A stretch of DNA of 64,000 bases from Bacillota bacterium (GTDB lineage: Bacteria > Bacillota > Clostridia > Acetivibrionales > DTU013), in assembly GCA_023411575.1 (NCBI GenBank), contig JAEYOP010000023.1:1-64000 (forward strand), in the 5' to 3' direction. Shown in pieces: positions 25,653 to 35,041 of this stretch. Under the pieces are notes generated by a model. The model made no database searches. It was not told where the DNA came from and saw only the letters and a program-made list of their open reading frames with translations. The position numbers were made by a program, and so were the translations under genes. Position 1 is the first letter of the stretch, and every line of letters begins with the position of its first letter.

Positions 25653-25847
25653 TTACAACATAGAATAAAAATTATATTTTGTCAAATGAAGTATCCCGCA
25701 ATCATGCAAAGTGTAAAGCGAAGATGCTTTTCCATAAAACTCCTTTACTAAGTCCTCGCTTTTTTTAGTGGTGCTGTATAGGCCTTGTCGATTGCAAGAT
25801 TCCAAATGGACTGCGATCTGCTCCAAATAGCGCTTCGCGGCTTTCAA
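25653..25847 (-). CDS. short unrecognised ORF
   Basis: 64 residues from a TTG, and the frame is open for a further 25 codons upstream with no convincing start or ribosome-binding site. The helical, charged sequence ('AAKRYLEQIAVHLESC') matches nothing I know. It may be a gene remnant between accessory genes. Confidence 0.25.
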   Translation of the reverse strand: MKAAKRYLEQIAVHLESCNRQGLYSTTKKSEDLVKEFYGKASSLYTLHDCGILHLTKYNFYSML

Positions 25848-25960
25848 AAAGTCAGCTTTTGTTTCACCCCTTAAAGCCCTTAAATCAGCATTAATCCCAT
25901 GAAACCGAAGGGTTTATACTTCTGGACAATAAAATAAAATTTCACAACTTTGCATTACAC

Positions 25961-26461
25961 TCATGCTCCACCCAGCCATTGGTCGGCGTGGTGACCGCCG
26001 TGCCAATACCAATGAGGATGGTCTAATTGCCACAGCGCGCTGTCTCGATAGTATTGTTTCTCTCGTTCAAGAAGTTCATCGTTGTCACGGTAGGACACTT
26101 CACGCACAATCTCCATTTTCCCGTTTACAAGCGCCCTTTCCACCAATCCGTCCCAATCGGTCTCCAATTCATTCGTAACGACATATTCCCCATCTATAAA
26201 TTTATAAATCATGCCCCCCCAATATGCTGCACCTGAACCTCCGGCTGAGTAAATACACTTTTTCTCCGCATCAAGTGCGGGGTTACAAATTTCAGCAAAT
26301 GACTTTGACGCTACAAACGCTGATGTGTCCGTATCCCAAAGCCAACAGTCATACCACGTATTGCTGTGCGCACCCCCGAAGGTGTTCAGGATGATCACAT
26401 CCTTATATCCGTCGAAGTTCACATCTGCAACGCGAATACAAGCACCACTGCATCCATAATA
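25961..26461 (-). pseudogene. 5'-truncated calcium-loop (FG-GAP/VCBS-like) protein
   Basis: About 165 codons are open, starting after an in-frame TGA. The first residues, 'CIRVADVNFDGYKDVII', are a D-x-N-x-D-G calcium-binding loop that normally sits in the middle of an extracellular repeat protein; no start codon, ribosome-binding site or signal sequence precedes it. The C-terminal half is rich in Trp and His (HPHWYWHGGHH). It reads as the 3' remnant of a longer secreted protein. Confidence 0.5.
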
Positions 26462-26544
26462 TCACATTGTCTTGCAAAAAGAAAAAGACATGCCTCCTCC
26501 TTGGCGGAAAGCTATGTCTTTTTGGAGTAACCGCATGCCCTTTT

Positions 26545-27183
26545 TTATCTTGACCTATTTGCCATGCAGTTCTTATAAAGTTCTCCGGCTCGCTCCCAAT
26601 TTGCGACATTGAGCCAATCATCGATATAGGCTGCCCGCTCGTTATAATGCTTTAAATAATACGCATGTTCCCAGACATCAATGGCCGCAACGGGACACAA
26701 ATTTTGCACAATAGGCGTGTTCTGATTTGCCGATGTCACAATTTTAAGTTTACCGCCCTGATCCACGACAAGCCATGCATATCCTGAGCCGAATACAGAC
26801 AACGCCTGTTTTTTGAACGCATCGTAAAACTTTTCGACAGACCCGAAATCCCGCACGATTGCGTTATAAAGCATCCCGGCCCGCGAACGCGTCTCCAAAT
26901 TGGACATGCCGTTAAAATAAAAAATGTGATTGTAAACACCGCCGCCATTATTGATTACGGACTGCCGGATCGCTGCCGGCAGTCCGTCGGCGTTATAGAT
27001 CAACTGCTCCAGCGACCGGTTCTGCAGTTCCGGATAGTCTTTCAATTCGCTATTGAGATTGTCCACATAGGTTTGTAGATGTCTGTCGTGATGCAAATAC
27101 ATTGTTTTGGTATCGATATACGGCTCAAGTGCGTCGTATGCATAAGGGAGAGGTGGATTTACGAATGGATAGTGCTCATTCAT
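26545..27183 (-). CDS. sodA: superoxide dismutase (Fe/Mn family)
   Basis: 212 residues. Metal ligands: H in 'MYLHHDRHLQTYV', H in 'GVYNHIFYFNGM', and D and H in 'AAIDVWEHAYYLKHY', followed by 'NVANW', the family pattern. No signal peptide. It detoxifies superoxide; a protective enzyme is consistent with an anaerobe meeting oxygen. Metal choice (Fe or Mn) cannot be told from this. AT-rich flanks and no operon partners suggest a mobile origin. Confidence 0.93.
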   Translation of the reverse strand: MNEHYPFVNPPLPYAYDALEPYIDTKTMYLHHDRHLQTYVDNLNSELKDYPELQNRSLEQLIYNADGLPAAIRQSVINNGGGVYNHIFYFNGMSNLETRSRAGMLYNAIVRDFGSVEKFYDAFKKQALSVFGSGYAWLVVDQGGKLKIVTSANQNTPIVQNLCPVAAIDVWEHAYYLKHYNERAAYIDDWLNVANWERAGELYKNCMANRSR

Positions 27184-27355
27184 ACAATAGCCTCCAATTT
27201 CAACTTATACATAGCATATTCGTACCATGTTTAAGATGTTAATCCGGTTCCGGTCAAATGGAATCCCGCTAAAATGTTACTCCTCTATTCTTTTCAGGGA
27301 TGTCTCTGCGTCAAGCGCTTTCCTTCTGCAGTCTGCACTTCTCGCAGCAAGCTTA

Positions 27356-27757
27356 TTATACACCAAGCATAAACAATTTGGCGGTGACTTCCGGACTGAT
27401 TGCCTGGTTTAATTGGCTTATGTTTAAATTTTTGTTGGCATCGGTGCTGAAAAACTCGACCTTATTTTGTAACACCGACTGATACGCGCTCAACGGTGAT
27501 ATGCCCGACAGCGTGGCTTCAGATGGCGTTTCACCGCTATCTGCCGGAGCGTCACTTGTCGTTATCGCTGATGATGTACCTGCCTGCGTAGGTAGCGGAA
27601 TTTCGACAGATGAAAAAGCAGGTTCATCGGAAGACGCTGCAGAACTGGCAAACACGCTGGAAACACCGCCGTCTTTTAAACAGGCACTAAAAATGAGCAG
27701 AAGCACGGACGATAACAGGATAGCAACTGCTCTCTTAGAAAAATGCATATGTTTCAT
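27356..27757 (-). CDS. lipoprotein, probably truncated
   Basis: 133 residues. Signal peptide with lipobox 'LLLIFSAC', then a Ser/Thr/Pro-rich spacer and 'PLSAYQSVLQNKVEFFSTD', a segment found in a clostridial lipoprotein family that is normally 50-150 residues longer. The frame ends soon after (AKLFMLGV), and downstream frames are full of stops. It is therefore probably a 3'-truncated copy. Confidence 0.5.
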   Translation of the reverse strand: MKHMHFSKRAVAILLSSVLLLIFSACLKDGGVSSVFASSAASSDEPAFSSVEIPLPTQAGTSSAITTSDAPADSGETPSEATLSGISPLSAYQSVLQNKVEFFSTDANKNLNISQLNQAISPEVTAKLFMLGV

Positions 27758-27921
27758 TTACAATCACTCCAATATGGTACTTGCAATTATATTTGGCATG
27801 CGCTAAACTGTTTGTATCTTTCATAGACTGCCTCCTATGTTAGTTTTTTTCGGTTGGCTAGACCAGCAATTATTCTAACATATGAGGTTTTTTATGTTCA
27901 ACGGCATAAGCCTTTTTTCTT

Positions 27922-27949
27922 CCACCTGCTTAGCAGGTGGTTTTCTTTG
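27922..27949 (+). terminator. intrinsic terminator, plus strand
   Basis: CCACCTGC, TTA, GCAGGTGG is a perfect 8-bp hairpin followed by TTTTCTTTG. No plus-strand gene is seen before it. It belongs to the 530-base gap 27758-28288, which has only this, the next hairpin and doubtful ORFs. Confidence 0.7.
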
Positions 27950-27955
27950 TTTCAC

Positions 27956-27990
27956 AAAAAAGGAATGTAGCCAAATACGGCTACATTCCT
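27956..27990 (-). terminator. intrinsic terminator, minus strand
   Basis: AGGAATGTAGCC (27961-27972) and GGCTACATTCCT (27979-27990) pair perfectly over 12 bases; on the minus strand a TTTTTTG tract follows. It is placed to end transcription coming from jetD. Together with the plus-strand terminator it insulates the defence island from the lipoprotein gene. Confidence 0.7.
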
Positions 27991-28301
27991 CGTGGTGCGA
28001 GTGGTACTACAGCATTTTTTAAAAAAGCTAGTGAAATCAATGGTTTACAGGCAGTCAAAAGCAGTATTTATATCAAAACACATTGCGGATTAATGACCCT
28101 GAGTGCCAAATCAATTACATTTCGCGGATAATGGAAGTGAACAAGTCCGTATCGAAAGGATCTATCACCACCAGATCGTTCAATCGTGTATGAGCGTAAG
28201 GTTTAGTGGAGCTTGAATTTGGCAATGATAAAATCAACGTCTGCAAATGATTCCAGAAACATATGATATTAGATAGCAAGCCCTTTTTGAGGAGGGAAAG
28301 A

Positions 28302-28622
28302 TTGGAGAAATTATCATGCCACCGTACTTGGATACATGGTCATAACAAGGAAGATGCGAGGCATATTGTCGATAAGCATAGTTTAAAACATAATCGCCTT
28401 GTGGGGGTCTCGTATCAGACTTCATATAAATCTATGTTCCCGCGTGGTGGGCTCGTCCTCGCAATGCAGGCGGCAATCCGCGGAGAGCTTGATTTTCTAT
28501 TAATAACAGACGAAGCTTTGCTGGGGGAGAATGCTCACGAAATCCAAGAACTAGTCAACGCCTTTGCGCATTATAGCGTTCAAGTCAAATCATGTAACAA
28601 AACTGGCAGCAAAAGTTCTTGA
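28302..28622 (+). CDS. resolvase-fold-like small protein
   Basis: 106 residues from a TTG with GAGGAGGG five bases upstream. 'GGLVLAMQAAIRGELDFLLITDEALLGENAHEIQELVNAF' resembles the helix-strand core of serine-recombinase N-terminal domains ('…G.ID.LLV…..LGRN..E…'), but there is no catalytic Ser motif and no DNA-binding region. The last 43 bases overlap the 3' end of jetD on the other strand. It could be a relic of an integrase or a small accessory protein of a mobile element. Confidence 0.45.
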   Translation: MEKLSCHRTWIHGHNKEDARHIVDKHSLKHNRLVGVSYQTSYKSMFPRGGLVLAMQAAIRGELDFLLITDEALLGENAHEIQELVNAFAHYSVQVKSCNKTGSKSS

Positions 28623-29845
28623 TAACCTGCATAACCTTGTGTCTGAAGCGTCTTGGCGGTTTGTTCCAAATCTGGATTGGAATCGATTGACTGCCAACAA
28701 AAATCACCCAGTTTTTCCCCGGAGCGGCAGACCGCATAGTCTTTGGGGGTCATGTGCCACAAGTGCAGGTGCCCCTGGTAACGTACCATGAGTCGTGCCG
28801 CGATGGACAAGCCTTCCCTATCAAAGTCTCCGGAGTAGAACAAATCTGTTTTCGAATCATTGAGTAGATCCAGCAGGCGAAGTACCGCTACCTGTGGTTG
28901 CCCTGAAGTGCAGACTAAGGGTGAGTGAAAGCGGTCCGCATGATCGCAAAGTTGTGAAAAAACCATTTGATTCTCAACCAGATAAACCTTACCCGAAGGG
29001 CTGGAGGCAGAAAACAGTTTTGCCAAATTCGTTAATGTCAATGTACAAATCTCTCGACGTGAGCGAAAAGTATAAAAAGCAGGATGCTCTTCGTTGTCAT
29101 TGCTGTTAAGTACCAACCCCACCTGAGTGACAGAACTGGCAATGCTGTCGCACAGGATGCCACCCTGATAGTATAATTCGTCCCTCTGCTCTGCACTTTT
29201 TGGAAAGTCGCAGTTTGCGCGATACGCGAGAAGATGAAGCAATAGCTTACCCGCTGTTGTGTTCCCATCTAAAGCATGCGGGTTGGAAGTCGCTTGAGCG
29301 CTGAGTACCGCTAATCGGATCGTCTGACCCACATGTGTTTCCAACCAATCTACGCCTTTGCATGCGCTGCATAACGCCGCTGCCGCATCTCTTTTCGCCA
29401 TCTCCTGACGAACAAGTATATACCCCCCGCCACGACGTTCTGCCAGAGCAGCGAGCCAGCGGCGGCAAATCTCCGACTGGGCGACCGCCGCCGTTTGGTC
29501 GATAATTTCAGCAAAGGACTGCATTTGTTTCTCGTATTCTTCCTGTTTGGTCCGGAGGGGTTTGCCTGAATAGCACTCCAAAAGAGCCTGTAGCGTCACA
29601 CCACGAAAAGGAGTGTTTTGAAGCTCCGATTCAAAATCAGACAGTTTAAATTTTAGCGGTGCTGAAAAGGAGTACCCAAAAAATGCGCGGGCCGCTTCCA
29701 ATTCGTCCTCGATTGCGTCTTCTATGCAAATATACCCTTTTGATTCTCCGTAACTGCGGTACTTACGTAACATCTGCGCCATCATACGACTGTAAGCGGG
29801 GCGCTCTTTGAAATACGCTACGCAATTCGCCAAGTTTTTCTCCAT
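28580..29845 (-). CDS. jetD: Wadjet type II JetD nuclease
   Basis: 421 residues of the TIGR02679/DUF2399 family, the Toprim-type nuclease of type II Wadjet (MksG/EptD), which cuts closed circular plasmid DNA. The C-terminal Toprim part has 'YLVENQMVFSQL' (catalytic Glu) and 'DLFYSGDFDREGLSIAARL' (the D-x-D motif). GGAGG lies seven bases before the ATG, and the start follows the jetC stop by two bases. Last gene of the jetABCD operon. Both Toprim elements are intact, so it is probably active. Confidence 0.93.
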   Translation of the reverse strand: MEKNLANCVAYFKERPAYSRMMAQMLRKYRSYGESKGYICIEDAIEDELEAARAFFGYSFSAPLKFKLSDFESELQNTPFRGVTLQALLECYSGKPLRTKQEEYEKQMQSFAEIIDQTAAVAQSEICRRWLAALAERRGGGYILVRQEMAKRDAAAALCSACKGVDWLETHVGQTIRLAVLSAQATSNPHALDGNTTAGKLLLHLLAYRANCDFPKSAEQRDELYYQGGILCDSIASSVTQVGLVLNSNDNEEHPAFYTFRSRREICTLTLTNLAKLFSASSPSGKVYLVENQMVFSQLCDHADRFHSPLVCTSGQPQVAVLRLLDLLNDSKTDLFYSGDFDREGLSIAARLMVRYQGHLHLWHMTPKDYAVCRSGEKLGDFCWQSIDSNPDLEQTAKTLQTQGYAGYQELLLPVLLHDLT

Positions 29846-29847
29846 AC

Positions 29848-32800
29848 TCAGTCCTCCAAAAGGATCTTTTCAGCTCCATTCCATCGATAGCGTAAAATCG
29901 TAACAACCTGGGCATTGGCAGGACGATAAAATTCTGCAATATCCAAGCTGGAAACACAGGGATAGCATCCCCATAGGGCCTGAGAATTCATGATATAGTC
30001 AAATTGCAGGATGTGCACCAACTCAAACATTGCGCTGATATTTTTATCGTCCACTCCGGCAAAGGCCTCATCCAGCGCCAAAAGCATCGGGCAGGAAGGG
30101 CTACCCTTTTGATATTGTGCGGAAACCGCCGCAAATTGTGGCAAATACATAGCCATTGCTTTTTCACCGCCGCTGAACTTATTAAAAATGCGGTCGGTCA
30201 GTTCTTTTTTTCCTTCACCCTCGCGCTGGAAATATAGGTGAAATTCGTACCAAGTGCGATAGTCCAACACCGCACGAATTAAATCGGCATAGTTGAGCGT
30301 TTGATCTTGAAGCTCATTATTTTGTCGAAGCGCTTTTATTTTGGCCCGGAAATGTGTAGAGACGCGCTGACTGTCCTCCCGGGTCAGCAGCGCTTTATCC
30401 TTATTAAGCAGCGTTACCAACTGCGCGGTGTCCAACTCTTCGGAGCCTTCCGCCTTTTTGGGCTTCCAGTCCAAACTAAACTGCAACCCCATGGAGGTGT
30501 TCAGCGTTTTCATCAGGTCGGTCATATTTCGACTCCATTGCTGACTTTCTTCAATTCGGGCCCGCAACTTATGGCTGATCGTCTCGGTCAGAATGTCCTC
30601 AAACAATGTCCGGTCACTTTCTTCCAAAACCGTCATTGTCGTATCAATATCGCGCTGTAACCCGGTCATAAATTCGTAGAGGGATAACTCCTTGCCGTCT
30701 TTCTGCAAGGTGATTTCAAGGCGTTGGCGCATGGCAGGTTGCGCGGGAGCATCAAAAATCGTTTCAATTTTTGGATGATATTTTAAAAGAGAGTTGTTAT
30801 GCTGCTGATAGTTGTTCCGAAGCGCTTCTCCGACCTTTTCCGGCGTACGTTCCCGATCCGAGGGCTGTACCTTGCTCCAAACCACCCGAGCGCATTGTTC
30901 CAAATTCATGTCGCCCTTCGCTATCGTCAGACCCAGCGCCAAATCTTCGGAGAAATATTTTTCATATTCGTGCTCATCCATAATTGTTTTGAGAAGCTCT
31001 TGATTATGCCTTTCGACCGATTGCTTTGCATTTTGAATGATAACTTCCAGTTTGATACACGCATCATGCGCTTCTTTGTGCTGTCGTTCCTGTCTCTCGA
31101 TCTCACAATCCAGCTCCGCCAACCGACGTGCTCTTTCCTGATTTTCTGGACGGTTTAAAAAATCTTGAATTCCTCGAATCTGCGCTTCATAAATATCTAT
31201 CGTCTGCTGTTTGCGTTGATTTAATCGATTCACCTCATCGGCATGATCGCGTTGTTCCCCGATGGATTCTGTCAGTTCTATGACGGAATCCATCGTATAT
31301 TGCAACGTGTTGCAATCACCGATGAGAATCGTGATGAGATTGGCGTATTCTTCGGCGGCCTCCGAAGCCGCCTCATATTCCTCCATCGTTCTGGCATAGG
31401 GTAGCCCTTGGCTCAGTTCCCGGCTTTCCTGCTCCAGCTTAGACAGCTGAAATTTTGCGGCCTGCTCGTCTTCCGTCCGCTTTTTTACTTCGGCCTCCGC
31501 GGCCATAACCTTTTGCTGCGCTTGACTCAGCATATCTAACGCCTGATCCAGATCGTCCGTTGTCGGCATCTGGGTAAGCTCTTGGTTTAAAAGAGAAAGT
31601 CGCCGCTCCAATTCGTCTGCTGCGGCCTGCTTTTCCTTTAATTTTTCTTCCGACAGCTTAAGCCGGTCTTCCAATGCTTGTATTTGTCGCTCCCAATTGG
31701 CCCTACGGGCGGTAGCCCCTACAAAGCCAGCCGGACTTTCGGCCAAACTATATCCCCGGCGTATACCGCAGCGATATCTTCCGTCCAGAAGCAGCGCGGT
31801 ATCGGCTCCCAAGTCTGAGCCTGAAATTCCGAGCAGGCATTGAGAAGCTATTTCACAAAAGCGGCTGCCTGCGTCGGGGATTAAATCGGTGACTGGGTCC
31901 GCCACCGGCTGTCCCGGCACCAAAAAGCAGTCGGGATATTGGGACAGGAGTTCTTCTATTTGAGAACGATTCTCTGTCGATACGATCAAGGCGTCTAGAA
32001 TTCCCGAATCAGATAGCTGCGCTTCCAGAAGATCACGTGTCGCCTGGGGCAGATCGGGACGAAACTCTACCGTTTCATAAAAGGCGGCGTAGGGAATACC
32101 ACGCATGGCAAGGACGGCACGAGTCGCCTCAATCTGCGTCCGACGGAGCGGAACGGGATCCGGACGGTGACGAAGATCGTCAAGCTCTCTGCGTATTTCC
32201 TCATTCTCTTGTTTGAGTTTTTTTAGAATTTGCGCTTCTTCAAGCTGCAGCTTTAATAAATGGTTATGCCGGCTTTGGTAACAATTGTCCGTAAGTTTTC
32301 GAACAGAATTCCAGTCTGCGGGGGAACGGTAACGTATGATCGCCTGCCGAAGGGAAAGCAGTTCATGCTCCGAAAACCGTAATTCCTCATTGATGCTTTG
32401 CTGTCTGGCGATGACTTCCATGAGGCGGTCCCGTTCCTCTTGTTCCTGCCGCTGAGCATCTCGAAGTTCACTTTTCATCCCTACTTCGGCAGTAACGGCC
32501 TCATCCAACGTATGGCAGGCGGCATCATAAGCCATACGGGCTTGTTCGATTTTTTGCAGACAGGTCAGTTGATCTATCACAAGTTTTTTTCGGCGATGCA
32601 ATGCGAAACGAACAGCTGAATGATCCTCATCGGTTGCTTGTTCTCGTTTGAGCCGCCCAGAATAATGATCGTGTTCGTCGCCCAACTGTAAGATATCATT
32701 TTGTCTACTTAATTTCCCAGTGTCATCCAGCATAACTGCTCTGGCGTCTTTTTGTTTTTGGGTGCGGGCTCTAAGCGTTATTTCCTGTTTTTCAATGCTT

Positions 32801-33894
32801 TGCTGTAATTTCAATAATCGGGCCTTATCGGTTTCTAACTGCTCCACATGCTGGGTTAGCATATCCTGCGTAGTTTTCAGTTGGCTTCTTTTAGCGGTAA
32901 TGTCATCGTCCCCGATAGCATCGCGCTGGGCCTTTGCTTGTTTTAGCAGGCCGGCCGCCTGTTTCCCAAGCTGAGCACTACGTTCCAGGTCAGCGGTTTG
33001 GCGTGCTAACTCCTCCTGAGCATCCTTTAACTGATTCTTTAATCGTTCAGACTTTTGTCGCGCATCCGTGTAAGCCTTACCCTTTAAACCCAAAATAAAT
33101 AGATTATAACGGTTATACTCGTTACGGATCGTGCTGGCATCCCGCATAGCCGCTTGGTAGTCTTTTAAAGTATCCTCCAGCGCATCCATCCTTTCCATGG
33201 TACTGACCATGGCGGATAAATCCTCGTCCGTCAGAACCTGAAGCGATTCATCGAGAAGTTTTTTCAATTCGGTAGGGCGAAATGCACGATCCCTAGAAAG
33301 CTTGGGCGTTCGCACTTTAATTAACAGTTGAATCAATTGTTCATAGTGACGGATGTCCCTAAATCCGAACAGCCGCGCGTTTACAAGTTCTTTGTACGAG
33401 CCTTGGTTTTCAGCCCAGTTGTCGACATCATTCAAGAGATTTTTCAGCTTCTGCTTGCTTAACGGCATCAACTGTCTCCCTACGGTCTCATAAAGCAAAA
33501 CACCGTTTGCGCCAATCCGCCGTCCGTCGCACAGACAAAAGCCCCAAAAGTCAATTCCTTTACCTCTCTGCGCCCGCATGCCGACGCCAATGGTAATATA
33601 TTCTTCAAGCCCATCCTTTTGAAATTCTAAGTAAAGATAGCCGGTGGATTCCTCCCGTTCTCCGTCGCCCAACAAATAAAAGTCCATTTTGCGATCCTTA
33701 GAGCCAAAAGGATCCAACCGTTCCGGGCTTTTATCGCCATCAAGCAAAAAGGGAATGAAGCTTTGCGTTGTAATGGATTTTCCTGATGCATTGGCGCCGC
33801 GCAGTAAAATATGGCCGTCTTCCAGAGAAAACTCCTCCCTGTCATAAAGCCAAAAATTAACAAACCCAAGTTTATACATCCTCCATCGGTTCAC
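29848..33894 (-). CDS. jetC: Wadjet type II JetC SMC-like ATPase
   Basis: A condensin-like SMC ATPase of about 1350 residues (TIGR02680). Walker A is GANASGKS (about residues 33-40), the ABC signature KFSGGEKAM is near 1240 and Walker B LLALDEAFAG near 1275; a long coiled coil with a hinge lies between. It extrudes DNA loops with JetA and JetB until the plasmid is recognised and JetD cuts. The open frame starts at 33927, but a GTG at 33894 has GGAGGTGG upstream and gives NRWRMYKLGFVNFW, matching the usual start of the family. It overlaps jetB by 23 bases. Confidence 0.94.
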   Translation of the reverse strand: MNRWRMYKLGFVNFWLYDREEFSLEDGHILLRGANASGKSITTQSFIPFLLDGDKSPERLDPFGSKDRKMDFYLLGDGEREESTGYLYLEFQKDGLEEYITIGVGMRAQRGKGIDFWGFCLCDGRRIGANGVLLYETVGRQLMPLSKQKLKNLLNDVDNWAENQGSYKELVNARLFGFRDIRHYEQLIQLLIKVRTPKLSRDRAFRPTELKKLLDESLQVLTDEDLSAMVSTMERMDALEDTLKDYQAAMRDASTIRNEYNRYNLFILGLKGKAYTDARQKSERLKNQLKDAQEELARQTADLERSAQLGKQAAGLLKQAKAQRDAIGDDDITAKRSQLKTTQDMLTQHVEQLETDKARLLKLQQSIEKQEITLRARTQKQKDARAVMLDDTGKLSRQNDILQLGDEHDHYSGRLKREQATDEDHSAVRFALHRRKKLVIDQLTCLQKIEQARMAYDAACHTLDEAVTAEVGMKSELRDAQRQEQEERDRLMEVIARQQSINEELRFSEHELLSLRQAIIRYRSPADWNSVRKLTDNCYQSRHNHLLKLQLEEAQILKKLKQENEEIRRELDDLRHRPDPVPLRRTQIEATRAVLAMRGIPYAAFYETVEFRPDLPQATRDLLEAQLSDSGILDALIVSTENRSQIEELLSQYPDCFLVPGQPVADPVTDLIPDAGSRFCEIASQCLLGISGSDLGADTALLLDGRYRCGIRRGYSLAESPAGFVGATARRANWERQIQALEDRLKLSEEKLKEKQAAADELERRLSLLNQELTQMPTTDDLDQALDMLSQAQQKVMAAEAEVKKRTEDEQAAKFQLSKLEQESRELSQGLPYARTMEEYEAASEAAEEYANLITILIGDCNTLQYTMDSVIELTESIGEQRDHADEVNRLNQRKQQTIDIYEAQIRGIQDFLNRPENQERARRLAELDCEIERQERQHKEAHDACIKLEVIIQNAKQSVERHNQELLKTIMDEHEYEKYFSEDLALGLTIAKGDMNLEQCARVVWSKVQPSDRERTPEKVGEALRNNYQQHNNSLLKYHPKIETIFDAPAQPAMRQRLEITLQKDGKELSLYEFMTGLQRDIDTTMTVLEESDRTLFEDILTETISHKLRARIEESQQWSRNMTDLMKTLNTSMGLQFSLDWKPKKAEGSEELDTAQLVTLLNKDKALLTREDSQRVSTHFRAKIKALRQNNELQDQTLNYADLIRAVLDYRTWYEFHLYFQREGEGKKELTDRIFNKFSGGEKAMAMYLPQFAAVSAQYQKGSPSCPMLLALDEAFAGVDDKNISAMFELVHILQFDYIMNSQALWGCYPCVSSLDIAEFYRPANAQVVTILRYRWNGAEKILLED

Positions 33895-35041
33895 AAATCT
33901 CCACCTCCGTTTCCTGGCTTCTTCCATGATAATCCTTCGGATAATGTCCTATCAGCTTGGCTAGTGCAGGACACAATAAGACATAATCCTCTTGAACATC
34001 CAGTAACATCCAGCCTTTCATATAGTTTAAAAGCTCCTGACAAAGATTCTCTGCGGAAAAAGCCCGGAGTTGACTTCCCCAGCCGTTTCCATACTGTAGC
34101 TGGCAGCGTGTTACCTGCAATTGGAATTCTCTATGGGTCAGAAGCACCATATCGTCGTCACGCCGAGTGAACACGCCGCTGTTAACCTGTCCCCTAAGAT
34201 TAGCGCACAGCAGCAACGTTACATCGGATAGCACCAGATCCCTTGGATGACACGCCCCGAAGCGATTATCATCATGAAGTACAAAGAAAGCACCGTTTTT
34301 ATGGATTTGGAGCTCGCCATTCAGCGCCTCATCCAAATATTTATACACCCACTGCCGTTGGTTTTTAATATAGTCATAGTCCGGACGATCACTCTCCGAC
34401 CAATAGAGCGCCGGCGCTAAGGCGAGCTGACGATAGACACGATTGATTCGTTGGCGTCCTCTTTCCCCATTACCTTCCCAGGTAAAAGTCTCAAAATCTT
34501 CCACGGAGTTACAATTGTAAATGTCCCGGCCAAAGTGGATGGTAAAATGGCGCGAAAGACCGGTATTTTCATAGAGGACCTCCTGCTCCCGGGAGTTGCT
34601 GAAGCCTTCGCTGTTCCCATCGTAAACTACCACCAGCCTAATATTTTGCGCATAGCGCAAGACTCGGACAAGAGATTTGCGGTGGGAATAGCGTGTCCAA
34701 TCGACCGGGCACAGGTCGGCTACAAAACTTTCAATCGCATCCGTCAAGGAAGACAACAAAAATTGCCCGCTATCATCTTGATCGGCCAAATAAAGCAGTA
34801 GCGCACAGAACAGGCAATAATCCATCGTGTCGCTGAATTCTTGGATGCCCATCCAGGACATAGCGCGTGGAGGCACCTTTTCCAGTTTGATGACCGCCTC
34901 ATTTACGATGAGATTCCACCCCGTCAGTTCATTTACAAAACGGTGATATTGCGGCAAGGCCCGCCTAATTTCATAATATAATTCTTTTTCAGCATCCCTT
35001 ACTATCCAAAAACGGTCCAATAAGCAGCGCATCTCATTCAT
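33872..35041 (-). CDS. jetB: Wadjet type II JetB (kleisin-associated subunit)
   Basis: About 389 residues of the TIGR02678/DUF2398 family, the KITE-type (MksE-like) winged-helix subunit of the Wadjet complex. Typical segments are 'PPRAMSWMGIQEFSDTMDYCLFCALLLYLADQD' and the Trp/Tyr-rich middle ('LAPALYWSES'). The ATG at 35041 has GAGGAG seven bases before it; an 8-base overlap (ATGAATGA) couples it to jetA. No enzymatic motif is expected. Confidence 0.9.
   Translation of the reverse strand: MNEMRCLLDRFWIVRDAEKELYYEIRRALPQYHRFVNELTGWNLIVNEAVIKLEKVPPRAMSWMGIQEFSDTMDYCLFCALLLYLADQDDSGQFLLSSLTDAIESFVADLCPVDWTRYSHRKSLVRVLRYAQNIRLVVVYDGNSEGFSNSREQEVLYENTGLSRHFTIHFGRDIYNCNSVEDFETFTWEGNGERGRQRINRVYRQLALAPALYWSESDRPDYDYIKNQRQWVYKYLDEALNGELQIHKNGAFFVLHDDNRFGACHPRDLVLSDVTLLLCANLRGQVNSGVFTRRDDDMVLLTHREFQLQVTRCQLQYGNGWGSQLRAFSAENLCQELLNYMKGWMLLDVQEDYVLLCPALAKLIGHYPKDYHGRSQETEVEICEPMEDV

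Noticed and set aside
27937..28131. 64-residue plus-strand ORF
   Set aside because: It starts inside a terminator stem and has no ribosome-binding site; both hairpins explain the sequence.
29848..33894. JetC as SbcC/RecN or MukB
   Set aside because: The neighbours jetA, jetB and jetD and the family-type N-terminus identify Wadjet type II.
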